A stretch of DNA of 64,000 bases from Luscinia megarhynchos. Lineage: Eukaryota; Chordata; Aves; Passeriformes; Turdidae. The stretch covers positions 23,331,002 through 23,395,001 of the forward strand of contig CM067570.1 in the NCBI GenBank assembly GCA_034336665.1, given 5' to 3'. Below are positions 42,501 to 54,122 of the stretch, piece by piece. The notes under the pieces are model-generated. The model did no database searches. It was not told the DNA's origin and saw only the letters and a program-made list of their open reading frames with translations. The position numbers and the translations under genes are program-made. Numbering within the stretch: position 1 is the stretch's first letter; the number at the start of each line of letters is the position of its first letter.

Positions 42501-45500
42501 CTGATTTTGAGTTACTAGGTGATGGGTTTCTTTCTCTGGAAATGTTGATACTCACTATAGGAAACATAAGACACTGAAGTGCCTTTTTTTTTAATTTGGC
42601 TTTTACAGTTTGTTTTTGCAAGATTTTGTTCCCAAGAAAATTGTTCAGCTGACTTGAGAGTTTCTGGAAAAGTTGTTTTTCCAAAGTAAGTATAATATAG
42701 CTTTTGTTATTTTGGACAAGTTTTAGTAAGGTTTTATTTAAATTATTCCATTTGTATACTAAATAACAGGAATTTGCAAATTCTTAGGACTCCCAGAGAA
42801 AAAAAAGTAAGAAGTACAGCTGTGCTTGATTGAAGATTTTTTCTTAAATGCTAAATCTTCCAGGAAATGTAACAGAAATCTATATGATTGAAGAACTCTT
42901 ACTGCATAATTAGAAGATTTTACAGCTCATAAAATATATCTTCACAAAAACATAAATTTGTGTTCTACACTTCATTTATAACTGGGCTAAGATAACACTG
43001 TACAATGCATACTTAATGCAGACACCATAACTATTGTAAAATTGATAAGCTGTTGGTTATTTCTGCTCTTTCTGGATATACTTGCACTGTATGAAGTCTC
43101 AATCAGCAGTACAAAACTGGAGCTGTAATGTTCTTAGATACAAGAGCCACTTAATTGTTTTAAGTTGTTTTATCATCACAGCCTTTTCTTTATTGACTAT
43201 TAGATTTCAGACTAAGAAATATAGGTGAGCAACAAAAGAACTTGTACCTGTTGTGAGTCTTATCTATTTAGATATTTTACATGTAACGTGGATTTTCTTG
43301 TTATTCATGTTATTTTGTCATTCATCACTTTTAAAGTTGATTCTCCTTAAATCAAATCACTAGGTTAAACAACCTAAAACAGCATCAAAAGATACTGATA
43401 GTCACATAATGCACATTAATCACACCTGTGATCCTAAGCACAAACTTTGTCATCTTCATAGATGTCAGATGAGTATCTTTCTTCCCAGTTTAACATATGG
43501 CTTGTAGCATGAGTCTTAAGCCCTTTCATTTTCTTAGGCTGGTTATTTTATTTAAACACTCATAAACTTTCCAGAAAGAATGGTTGTGTAGCATTTTCAT
43601 TCGTGACACTAGAAATGCAGTTTTGTAAGTACTTCTGAGCTCTAAGAAAGGAAAACAAATTACAGCATGCCTGCTTGACATTAGGCACCAGTAGCAGATT
43701 TGCAGTGTAAATAAATAGTCTAAATATCTTGATAAAGTGTGAAGTATCACCTTAAATTACCTTGTGCCCCTAGAATCTCGATTAAAAACTAGTTAGCTGG
43801 GAAGTGATAATTTATTTTGCCTAGACAGAATGCATTCATTATCCTTGAAGAGCAAAGCAAACACCTTTGGTTTTAAAAGAATGAAATCAAACAGGAATGG
43901 CAATGTAATGCTTTATTTACTGAGTAACAAGTCTTCATGTATGCACTATTGTGTTCTGTTTAAATTGCTTAGATTTTGGCCTGCTCTGTAAATTTCTACT
44001 CTGCATCATGCATTTTTTAATGGAGAATGAAATATGATTACCAGGGAAAAGCTCTAGTTCAGCTTTGTTGTAGTCCCAGATGTGCACCTGGTGCTTTTGT
44101 GTACTCGTGTGTTAAGCTGGTAGGCATCTTTGTGACAGCATATTGTTAATGAGCTTGGCTTTAACGTGGGTAAGAGGAGTGAGTGGTGGCTATGTAAGTA
44201 CTAAAACAACGTTCAAATTTAACCTAAACTTGACAAGCTACCAAAATGTTAACATTGTGTTTTTCTTTAATTTGCTTTTGTCTTGGAACCTATCTGCTTA
44301 TGCAGTGCTTTTGCCTTCTGTTGCTTTTATAAGTGCCAGCTTCTTTCCCAAAGGTGTTCAGTGACTAATGCTTTGGTTTCAAGCCAGAATATTTGATAAA
44401 TGTCTATTTCTAGGCACCCTTTCTACAAGTCTTAATTAAACTTTAATGTCAAGCTGAAGTTTACTTTTAGCCCCCGATAGGGTGTCTGTACTTGTAACAT
44501 GATTATAAAACATTTCCTAGATCATAAGAGAGGCATGTTCACTGTGCCCCTCTTCATATTAACTCACTCCCAGATCTTGAGTGCAGAGTGAACGTTGAAA
44601 TAATGTCTGAAAATACTGCAGCAGTGATAGATTGCTATTCTGGCCTGTAAAGAAAAGGACTGCTGTTGTAAAGGCCAGAAGCACAACTGGACTGATGGAT
44701 GACAATTTCCTTGCTCTCCCATTAACCACTTCAGGCTCTGAGGGGTGACCATCATATAACTGGTCTCATTCCTTAGTTACAGAATCGAGTAGAACCTTCC
44801 CTTACATCTCCAGCTGAGCTTTGTCACAACCAACTGAAATTACCCAAAAGAGCAGCTTTGCCTACAGGTGTTTCTAGAATCACTTTCCATTTACATTATG
44901 ATAATTATTTTTATAGGCTTCATGACAAGAAAGTGTACCTTGGTGTTGGAAGTGTGAAGACTTTATTGTTGAACATTTCTCTGCTTAATGTTGGAGATGA
45001 TGCATATGAGACTGTCCTCCGCATTCAGATCCCTAAAGGTCTTTATTACATTCGAGTTTTAGAATTGGTAAGGAAAAAAAATAATCTCTCAAACAGTAAT
45101 TCTTTATATATTTCTTTTTCACCCAGGAGTTTTTCAAATTATGTTTATGAATTGTTGAGTTTCATTAGATGCTGAACCTACGTCCCTTCATCAAAAGCTG
45201 CCAAAACATCAATTTTTTAGTTCTTAGACTTTTAGCTACCTAAATCAAGTGCAATTTAATCAATACAGACGACTTACATAATTTCAGTAACAACTAAAGT
45301 AAATAATTTTTAAAAGTTTAAAATTGTTTCAGGATGGTATGGCTGGTTTTTGGTTGATGATCATGTTTTGAGTGATCACAAAGGTCTCATTAAATCTGCT
45401 TTTTCCCAAATACACAGCCTTATAAAAAGTCATAAATCTAATTGTGCTCCCTTTCTGCCTTTTAAAAATAACTGTTCTCTGTGTAGAATCCCCCAGATCC

Positions 45501-48500
45501 ACCTTTGTGAGTTGGCTTTTAACTTGGCTGGGTTTGGGTCTGGTGCATCAGCCTTAGCTTCAGTAAAATCAAGAAGCAGATGAAGTAACTGATGCAATAA
45601 TCAATGTAATCTGTTATGTTAAAGTGGTCATGCGTGTCCTGGATGTTGGCATCAGTGAAATAAGAAACACTTGGTTCAGAAAAATATAAAGCACCCAATT
45701 TTAGTGCATGTAATTTGAAGTGTCTGAAAAAAGAACCCTTTTTATTTTAATCATTAGTAACTTGTTCTTTATTTTAGGAAGAAAAACAGATACATTGTGC
45801 AGTATTAGATAAAGAAATTAATGCAGTAACACTTGAGTGCAGTGTTGGCTATTTATATGTGGATCACAATTCAAAGGTAAGCTGTAAATTAAGTTCTTAG
45901 CTTTAAAAACACCCTAAATACGTTATGAGGATTTTCATGGGGGGAAAAACAATCTCTGAAACTCTTCTTCATTTCCAAATAACATCTCTTACCATTTTGG
46001 TATCTGTTCCTCTCCTGCTACTTTTAAATGAATTGCTTAAACACTCTCTGGAATAATTCATTAAGGGACAACAGTGTTTGTATTATGCATTGCCTGATTG
46101 TGCTTGGCTTCTGGACAAGAGAGCTGAATAATGCCATGGACATATGTGTTAGGTCAATTGAAAGGGAGTAGAAGACACAGAAAGCAAGCATTTCCTTAGT
46201 TCTTAATTTTTTAGGGCAGGAAATTCTAAATGAGCTTAATAAAAATATTTGCACTGAAACTGTGTCAAGATACACTACCATTTAATATAAGGAAAATTTT
46301 GTTTGTTCTACAGCTGGATTATAGTTTCCTCTTGGATGCAAGCTCATTAACCAGAGCAGAAGAGGACCTCAACATCATCATTAATGCTACCTGGTAAAGT
46401 TTAATAAAAATTGCTCAATGAAAAATACTACTAGCTTTGGAAACCAGATACATGGAAAGGATTAGCAAAGCAGGATTGCACGGAAGTAAATTGGTTGCAA
46501 ATCGAATAGAGAAACTGCCCAAAAAATGGTGATAGATATTTAAATAATGAGTAGGTTTATGCCTGTAAAAAAATGTGGGGGCATTAATGCCTGACATGTT
46601 ACCAATTAAATATTTTATTATTTTAATAAGCTGAGAGATCTGTTTATATTTTTTACAGAAATTGTGTATAGCTTATGATGTTGCCTTCAATACAGATTTT
46701 TCTCTCTGCATTTTTGTAGTAAAAATGAAGTTGGGAACATGTTGCTGGATAACATGCTAACTTTACCTATACCTCTAAAATATGAGATTGAGTTAACTGC
46801 TCATGGGTAAGTCACCTGTTGGTATCATCTGCACATCCACAGAACTGTTGTCTTGTTACTTTCTAAATTCAGTTTTTAAGAGAAAGTGTGACATAGCTGA
46901 AAAATCCTGGGACTGAGTTGGCACAGCTATAGTGGACTCTGACCCAGACACTCCCCACTACTTGGGATGAGACCATTGGTATCTGTGGTTGAACTTGTCT
47001 CTGAACAGACTAACGTTTTTGAAAAATGTAGTATTTTTTAGAGAAAGATGTGTTTAATAAGAGTATAGCAGATCCTCAGATTCCTTGCTTAACATGAACC
47101 ATACTTTGGGTTTGTCATGGGGCATTGGGTGAGGATTTGACTTTTTATGGTTCATCTGCCTTTTTCAGAGGAAAGAGTACAAATGTAGAGGGTTGCTATT
47201 CCAAAGGCAGATGATTTCTTTCTGTGTTCCTAGATTTACTTAAAAGCAAACGTGTTTTCTTACAACCAGTCTTACTGGAGGTAGCATGGAGAAGAAAGTT
47301 ATGCTAATGATATATAGGAATTCTGCTTCTTAACAATTTCTAAACCATTGTAGGTTTGTGTCACCAACTTCCTTTGTTTATGGAGCAGAAGAGAAAGATT
47401 CAGCAGTGACATGTATGAAGGAAAACATCAACTTCACTTTCCACGTAAGAGTTTTCCTTTGTTAAATAAACCCTGTCATCCTGGTTTTGAAGGTTAGTGT
47501 TTAGTGCATCTGATGACAGTCTACACAGTCAGTAAGGAAACTTTTAAGAGTACAAGGGTACCATGAGTAATTTTTGTACATTAGTGATGGGAATTTGCTG
47601 CTAATCCCTGTTAGAACTTTTTTTTATTTTGGCCTGACAGATCTTCCACTGAGTGATCAGAGAAAAATTTCCTAACACAAGCAGGATTGGAAGTGATAGA
47701 GCAGTCCTGCCACTTTTCCTTTCAGAAACACTTCAAAAGTAATTATGGTAATAAAAAAGGAATTAGGAGCTTCTTATAAGAGTATCTATAGCATCAAATT
47801 TGTCTGCAGTGGATTAAAAACAGGAGTTTGGACATAAATCTCTCCTAGTTCCCTTTGCATTCTCTCCTGGCAGGCAGTCTGCATGACCTCAGGTACTCAT
47901 CACAGATTAGCACTGTTTACTCATCAGCTTTGGAGGAGGGAAGGGTTCAGTGAGCCCACAGAATGAATGAGCAAACTGTTAGCACTCCTAGCACAATCCA
48001 CTTTCATGACAGCATAACAGAGCAGCTGCTACCCCATTCTGTGCAGTTTTATGTATTTATGTATGTATGGTTTTGTTCCTTGAAGCTTTAACTGTTGAAC
48101 TCTTCACCTCTTCCCCACAAGGTTATCAATGCAGGACCAAGCATGTCTCCAAATACCAACTTAGAGATAATGATACCGAATGCTTTTCCACCCAGGGACT
48201 CCAGATTATTCAACCCACTGGATATCAAGGTAAGAAAAGGTTACTTAATGTATTTGTACCTGTGTAAATTATATAAAAAAGAGGAGGTACTCAGCCTGTG
48301 TTTGATTTGCTAGCCATGGTGAAGCAGAATGAACTAGAACAGGATCATCTTCAGCCCCATGTGTTTTCAGAAATCTGGAAATTAAATTTGCATTTTTAAT
48401 AATGATGTTATATTTCTTTTCAGACAACAGCTGGACACTGCTTCTATAATAAATATCCCAGAAACTGTATTGCAGCAGAAAAGAATGAAAACATATTAAA

Positions 48501-51500
48501 GGATGTCATCACTTTCTTTTCAAAGCCTACTAAGAGGCACATGGTAAGGCCTGTCTTTTGGCATCAGCAGGAAATGATTGTATGAATAAAACTTAAGAGT
48601 GAATCTTATATAATGAAGTCACAGAGCCATCTTCCAAGGATGTGTGGTGGGATCTGTGGTAAGTTCAGGGTAGTCATAAGTGACTTTAGTGAAAAGGGGT
48701 GAGAACTGAGCAGAGAAAGTTGATTAATAACACATTGCTGAAGTTAGGGTGGATGACAGGAACCTACAAAAAACTGCCAAAGGGGTAGGCAACTGAGGAG
48801 TGGGCAAGCAGGATGGCAGAGGAAATTCAGTAACAAACAGAAAATGATGCATCAGGAAAAAACAGGCTTTATTTTAATTAGATTAAGAATGCAGATCAAA
48901 TATTCATTGTCTTTTCCTCATCAAAACAGTGCCATCAAATATAACTAATAGGAGCTAGGTACAAAAAAACCTCAAAACATTAAAAATAACTGAATCCAAG
49001 GAAGACTATATAAGTTAATGGGACTGAAAGTCAATAAGAATTACAATTATATGGAAATAATTTTTGGCTGGGAAGCTATTGAAAGTATTTGCGAGGCTGG
49101 GAGAGTGCCATACATGTGTGGCCTGTTCCAGCTCATCCCTCTGTTCCTGCTCACAGGCCCTGCTGGAGATCAGACACTCCACTACACAGTCCAAACCAGA
49201 ACTGCTATTTTAGCTTTGCATTGCTGAGGCTTTGTCCTCATAGAAATCTGTTTTCTGCACCTTGAATTTGATTAAGTATAACATGGTTTAATCTGTCATT
49301 AAAAAAAAACCAAACCAAAACCATATACATATATAATTTTATATAATATAAAATTATAAAAAATATGTTAAAAATAACTTTATTTTGGGACCTTTAAGCA
49401 CATTACAGGAAATATCAGCCAATGATTGAGATACAGCCTGCACTAGAGTATCCAATCAGTATTCAGCATGCTAGTCTTGCACAAAGACTAATGTTAAAGA
49501 CATAACAAACATAATTATGTACTGCCTTGTGGTTTTGTTTTCTCCAAAGCTGTGTGAAGTGATGCCAATTGTCAGTGTACAAATGTAAGGATCGACCAAT
49601 TACACTGTTTGCCCTGGACAGCATAGAGTTATAGTCATTTTTCATTATAGGTAAAAGCTAATGTGAAATAACAGTGTAAAAACAAACCCTAAGCATAAAA
49701 ACAAATTATTGAATACTTGGTCTTTTTTTGTCTTAAAATAATTGATTTTTTTTTTATTTAAATAAAAATGACATTGCTTTGTATAATAATTAGTCTCTTG
49801 TTACTGTACCTTTAACACCTCTGAAATGACAGTGATGGATGACAACCTGAGTTTTCAAGAATAAGCATGAATCCTTTTGCTCTAGTCTGTTCCTATTGTC
49901 TTTAATGCTAAGATTATAGAGTTGATAAAGTTAAGTTTTAATCTTTCCCTCCCTTGTACAGTACTGCATGAAAAATGACAGCCTTTGCCTACAAATACAT
50001 TGCCAGCTGGGAAACATGGAAAGTGGAAAAGAAGCAACTGTTCACTTGCATCTAGAGGCCACTCCTTTACTTTTACAAATGGTAACACATGAATTTTTTA
50101 TACTTGAGGGGAATATTTCAAGGCATATTTTGCAGTATTCCCTGCATATAAATTCTAGGTGTTAGTATTTGTTTTCTAACAGTGAAACATGATTCAAACA
50201 TTATTAAATCTAAATCTTTTAGGTTTTAACCTATTTTATGTTGCCAATGCTAAGGCTCAAGGTTATGTATGAAAAACAAAAATATGTGTTTTAGTTTGTC
50301 ACTTTATGGTATGTATTGCTTTGCCTATTCTGGCTGGATTATGTAGGATGGGGATTTGATTTCAACTCAGAATTGTATTTTTCTAAGAAAAGCAGTGTGG
50401 ATGTGGACTTAAGTAAAATCCAACCTGGCTTCATTCCAGCTTCTGGTACTAATTTGTTTTGTGCTCAGAAAAAGGCACCATTCTGTGTTTATGTGAGATT
50501 CTGGTTATGTCAGCAGCTGCGTTATTATTTTTGCTGAGCAGGAATCAATGTGTTAAAGTTATTTTTTAAAAAATAGATTTTTTTTTTTTTTTTTTTAAAT
50601 CAGGATGATGCATCAGTATTGAAGATTGAAGTAAGAGCAACGGCCTGGCCAGAAAAAAATGCAAAAGTTATTGAACTACATAAGGACAAGCAAGTTGCAT
50701 ATGTAAGAATTCTCTTTGAATTTGTGAGGAACATGTTACAGTAGAAAACTAACAGTAATTAATATTGTAGAATTCTATATATACCCATGCAGCAGCAATT
50801 AATATAGTGTTCATTACTTTAAAAATGAATTAATTTTCCTAGGTTTTTTTAGTATCTATTAGGGGAAAAGCCCCAACAATTAGCACTAAGTTTATTTTCT
50901 GTTTTTCAGGTCTATTTGGAAGGAGTGCACCACCAAAAGCCAAAATACCATGTTACTGTGCTAATTATTTCCCTAGGCTTAATAGTTGGTGTTACCTTGT
51001 TACTGGTTCTTTCATTTATATTATGGAAGGTAGGTTTTTAGCATTCTTTAGTTGCTTCAAGTCAGGAATTCATACTGTTGAAGGATCTAGGTTAAAGAAT
51101 AAATAACTTTTTATTATGATCTGTCCTTTCTAAAGAAAGAGAATTCTTCTTGGAAGTTCTTCAGAAGTATTTCTCCATTTTTTTCATTCCTTTCATTTTC
51201 TGCATATTTTACATTTTCTGTTACTCAATACCAAAAATCCCTTTACAATGTTTTATATGGAATCTCATGTTTGCAAATTATTTATTTTAATATCAAATGG
51301 ATCATTTTTGTGGGATGATGCTCCACATTTACTAGCACTAGACACATGATGACTGATACTTTAAAACACTGTTTCATACCAGTATAAAGTGTTTTAGATT
51401 TCAAACTGCAACATAAGTACTAAAAAAAATCTGTGCCGAAGTAAAAGAGAAAACTAGTAAGGATGCAGATCATCTGACGAGTGATTAAGAGATTGTTAAC

Positions 51501-51976
51501 TTCTTTAAGAGATTTGTAACTTCTTTACCTACATCGAGACTTTCTCCATCCATCATTTTTACTTGGACATGTAGAAATGAAACAAATTTAAAAGGAACAT
51601 TTTATTACCATTTTTTTAAAAACACTGGATTCTGTGGACTGTTGAAGTTCACAAACCCAGGTCTTTAATCCATACAGGAGAGCATTAGCCTCCCAAAAAG
51701 TAAAAGAAGAAAAGGCAAACCTATGTTTTTGATTAACACTCAATTACTTGGTATGACAAAGCACTGGCAAATACCATACTTCATAAACACCATACATATG
51801 CATTTTTATTTTAGTTAATCTTTTGTGGCTTAGATTTGATTACAAAGATTTTCTAACAACAGATTCTAAATTTTGTATTTCAGATTGGCTTTTTTAAAAG
51901 AAAATACAAACAGATCCCTCAGGACGTGAACAGAAGAGACAGCTGGAGTTTTAAAAGTGGGAACAAAAATGACTAA
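20935..51976 (+). CDS. ITGA4: Integrin alpha-4 (CD49d), complete, 28 exons
   Basis: Encodes the alpha-4 subunit that pairs with beta-1 (VLA-4) or beta-7 as a plasma-membrane receptor for VCAM-1, fibronectin CS-1 and MAdCAM-1. Coding exons: 20935-21119, 21222-21343, 27097-27203, 27293-27422, 28704-28771, 29419-29548, 32812-32897, 33228-33287, 33381-33518, 34173-34284, 35838-35932, 36242-36332, 36785-36830, 37213-37367, 38255-38409, 41435-41584, 42609-42685, 44917-45067, 45778-45876, 46314-46393, 46720-46806, 47354-47444, 48122-48229, 48424-48543, 49962-50081, 50604-50702, 50910-51029, 51884-51976. All introns are GT-AG, all phases join, and the total is 3075 nt (1024 residues plus stop; human about 1032). 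The ATG has G at -3 and opens a signal peptide; the frame upstream is open but has no ATG back to at least 20614. There is no inserted I domain, as expected for alpha-4. Confidence 0.98.
21124..21140. repeat. (GAGC)n tract at the start of ITGA4 intron 1
   Basis: Four GAGC units follow immediately after the exon 1 donor (GTGAGT at 21120). Intron 1 is only 102 bp and GC-rich, so this tract fills a large part of its 5' end. Confidence 0.85.
21344..27096 (+). other. ITGA4 intron 2 (5.75 kb), no extra gene
   Basis: The largest intron of the gene. Its first 200 bp belong to the CpG island; the rest is AT-rich. Short open frames are present but none resembles a known protein. First-intron-type regulatory elements would be expected here in a leukocyte gene, but I cannot point to one. 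Confidence 0.65.
27713..27730. repeat. (TCCT)n tetranucleotide tract in ITGA4 intron 4
   Basis: Four to five tandem TCCT/TTCC units, a short microsatellite inside intron 4. Confidence 0.85.
29549..32811 (+). other. ITGA4 intron 6 (3.3 kb), nothing recognised
   Basis: AT-rich intronic sequence between propeller exons. No repeat family or embedded gene was recognised. The 5' donor is GTACTT, a weak match to consensus, but the reading phase across it agrees with the human exon boundary. Confidence 0.65.
38410..41434 (+). other. ITGA4 intron 15 (3.0 kb), nothing recognised
   Basis: AT-rich intron containing a short (AAT)n tract (38633-38651), a T run (39076-39087) and one open frame of 114 codons at 39149-39493 with no recognisable family. 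I see no splice or homology support for it as a gene. Confidence 0.65.
38633..38651. repeat. (AAT)n microsatellite in ITGA4 intron 15
   Basis: Six perfect ATA/AAT units (ataataataataataataa). Confidence 0.9.
41435..41584 (+). other. ITGA4: ITGA4 exon 16, proteolytic cleavage region
   Basis: Human alpha-4 is cleaved once in its ectodomain after a Lys-Arg pair (Arg558 of the mature chain), giving fragments of about 80 and 70 kDa. The equivalent dibasic pair is present here as Lys585-Arg586 in the context [12 protein letters not shown], although the residues around it differ from human. This suggests that cleavage is possible in this species. A second basic cluster, QRRKEK, follows about 16 residues downstream. 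Confidence 0.85.
48770..48865 (+). mobile_element. Possible old LINE (CR1-like) fragment in ITGA4 intron 24
   Basis: The stretch containing aactgaggagtgggcaag and ggatggcagaggaaattcagt followed by aaaatgatgcatc resembles a conserved segment of CR1-like LINE ORF2 ('...W A ... W Q M K F N ... K C K V M H'). It is short and diverged, so this is a pattern-recognition call only. Confidence 0.4.
50578..50596. repeat. T19 homopolymer before the ITGA4 exon 26 acceptor
   Basis: Nineteen consecutive T residues end seven bases before exon 26 (acceptor aaatcag|gatgat). The run serves as the polypyrimidine tract and is long enough to be unstable in replication and sequencing. Confidence 0.92.
50910..51976 (+). 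other. ITGA4: ITGA4 exons 27-28: transmembrane segment and tail
   Basis: Exon 27 encodes the membrane-proximal ectodomain and a single hydrophobic helix (about residues 968-992, [18 protein letters not shown] at its core). Exon 28 encodes the short cytoplasmic tail. The membrane-proximal GFFKR motif common to integrin alpha chains is intact at 996-1000. The paxillin-binding segment reads VNRRDSWSF (1009-1017), against ENRRDSWSY in human. The serine that protein kinase A phosphorylates in human (Ser988, here Ser1014) is kept. The tail ends KSGNKND, one residue shorter than in human. Confidence 0.95.
51485..51524. repeat. 20-bp tandem duplication in ITGA4 intron 27
   Basis: Two near-identical 20-bp units in series (ttaagagattgttaacttct and ttaagagatttgtaacttct), differing at two positions by a small shift within the T/G run. 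Confidence 0.9.
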
Positions 51977-52198
51977 GATGGCAAAGAAATGTTTGATTTC
52001 AAAGTGAAGACATTAAAATTCAGATTAATTCACAGGAGAAACATCAGCACCAAGAAACCTAGGCCTTGAGCTTACTTGCTCTTACAAAATATGCTTTATT
52101 TCCTTGAACTGTATGGAGGATACAACTTACAGTACTGTTCTATTATAAAAATGGTAAACCAATTTGTTCTGAAGTCTCCCAGGAATATTTGAAATGCC

Positions 52199-52227
52199 AT
52201 ATATATATATAACAAATATATATATAT
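52199..52227. repeat. (TA)n tract in the ITGA4 3' UTR
   Basis: Two (AT)5-6 runs separated by aacaa; AU-rich in the transcript. Confidence 0.9.
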
Positions 52228-53822
52228 GATTTCAAACAGACAGAAGAACACTAAAGATAGAAGAATTACTTACCAAAAGGAAGTATTTGTAGAAAGTAAT
52301 AATTTTTGGCCAATCCTAGAAAGTAAGATCTCAAACACATTAGCATTATAATTTTTAAAGTTTCAATAATATTTTGATCAGGCATTCAAGAAGAAATCCT
52401 TTCTCATCTTGGTCTGGCATTTTACCAAGGGTAAATGAGCTCAAACCCATAGGACTGTAAGTAGAACACACAGACATAGAAAACAGCTCTCAGAAGCTCT
52501 GGGCTTCTGCAGGTGACCTTGTAATCTTTGGCTTCACAGGCACAGCCGCATCACTGAAGGTACTTAGACACCCAGGCAAGCCAGAACCAGGAAGGCCAAA
52601 GGTGAATTCAGAGCAGGGAATTGTGTGGGGTAGCCTGGAGATGCAGCTGTAGAAAGATTAAAGTATTGGAGATCATAATTTGTAGCCATCTGTAACATGG
52701 TACTTGTTTCATCCTTTCCTCAGACAGCGCTGCCATAAGGTTTTGAACTTCTCCAATGAATTATTTCTGTGTGGGGTTTTTTTAAAGCAAGTATTTATTT
52801 TTATTTATTTGAAGATTTTTCTATAATACTTATAATAGGATTTAATGCTGGCATTCTTCCAGAACCTGAAAAAAAAGACAGGCTTCAGCAGACAAAACAG
52901 AGACATACCCTAAAGACTCCAACTGCCAACTGTAATGGGCCAAATTTTAGATTAAGGACTTCAGAAAGTACTTAATAAGGAAGTCACTTGGAGAGCCAGC
53001 TTGGGTTCTTGGGAAGGTGTCAGATAAATTCCTTCCAAACAGGCACCCTCAGCTGCCACTCGGTGAAAGGCAAAGGACTGAACAGAAACATGGATCAAAC
53101 CACTGCTCTGCTGCTCCAGGAACTTTCTGCAGCTAGCTAAGTTTGCACTGCCACCTAGCTTTGGTCAAACAGCACAAGCCACAAGGGAAAAACTCCTTCC
53201 TTTGCTCCCCAGAACAGCTGGAGAATGTTCAACGTCTTCAACCACAGAAGGACAGAGTATGGCCGTGAGGCTGGGCCTTGGATGCCTTTCTGAGCTGCAC
53301 CGAGACAGGGATGTGTCTGTACAAATGCTTCAAAGCTGCCCCATCCTATGGGAAGGAGCCTGAAACACACCCACAGTGAGTGCCTTCAGCAAGCACTTCT
53401 GCAAATGGAGTGCTTGGTGCCATAGCAGCTGTGTTGCCCACAGATTCCAAAGGTATTTGGGACCATTTTGTAACTTCCTTTCACTTCATTTCATGCCAAA
53501 GATGTGAATCACTCCAAAGTATGTTTTCCTCTAATATCTACAGTGCAAGGACAAATGAATGTGCATATATTTTTTTAAAAAGTCAAAATGAAGTATGTCA
53601 GGAATGAAATACTTTCTTGCAAATCTGTGTAAAAACTGTACCAAAAAATGCTTACCTTCCACATGGCTTTAGTGAATTTTTGCACTTTAACCAAAAAAAA
53701 AAACCTTCAAACAAAAATTAGTTTGACATTACAGCATACTGTGAAAAATATACCTCAAATACTGGAATAAGCATTCATGTTCTTTTGAGTACAAACAATG
53801 CAAGGAAGTGAAACCAAAGTAT

Positions 53823-53828
53823 TTTATT
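53823..53828 (-). promoter_or_regulatory. CERKL: Candidate CERKL poly(A) signal AATAAA
   Basis: TTTATT on the + strand reads AATAAA on the - strand, about 1.6 kb past the CERKL stop, with T/G-rich sequence downstream (ttgcattgtttgtact). Other - strand AATAAA words occur at 54037-54042, 54996-55001 and 55384-55389. The first three are all plausible; the last is too close to the stop to be likely. Confidence 0.4.
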
Positions 53829-54116
53829 TATCTTTGAAATAGTTTACATAAGTCAGTACATGTGATAATGATGCCTTGGAAATTGTACATTTTCTCTTCA
53901 GATTTGATAGCATGTAAATGTTGGCTGCGTTTTCTTAGAATAAGAAGCAAAATTATGACGCTTTTATAACCCAGGTTGACAAAAGATGTACAGTGTTCTG
54001 ATGGTGGCAAGATTGTAAGGTATTACTCAATTGCATTTTATTAAAAAAACCTGAACAAGTTAAACAAATGAATGCTGTTTGTTCTGCAAGTTCAATTCTT
54101 TTGTTAAATTTCACTT

Positions 54117-54122
54117 AATAAA
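54117..54122 (+). promoter_or_regulatory. ITGA4: Candidate ITGA4 poly(A) signal AATAAA
   Basis: The first canonical AATAAA that I found downstream of the ITGA4 stop, with a G/T-rich element about 20 bp further on. Assignment to ITGA4 rests on position and orientation. Confidence 0.55.

Larger units (their letters stand above)
37213..50702 (+). other. ITGA4: ITGA4 exons 14-26: thigh and calf domains
   Basis: These exons encode the immunoglobulin-like thigh and calf-1/2 leg domains of the ectodomain (about residues 457-954). Recognisable conserved stretches include GREVPGYIV (exons 14-15), [13 protein letters not shown] (exon 17), VGDDAYET (exon 18), SLTRAEEDL (exon 20), SPTSFVYG (exon 22) and [14 protein letters not shown] (exon 25). 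About a dozen N-x-S/T sequons lie in the ectodomain as a whole, for example NRT, NLS, NGT, NIT, NCS, NIS, NAT and NFT in this part. Exon 16 carries the alpha-4-specific proteolytic site, listed separately. Confidence 0.94.
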
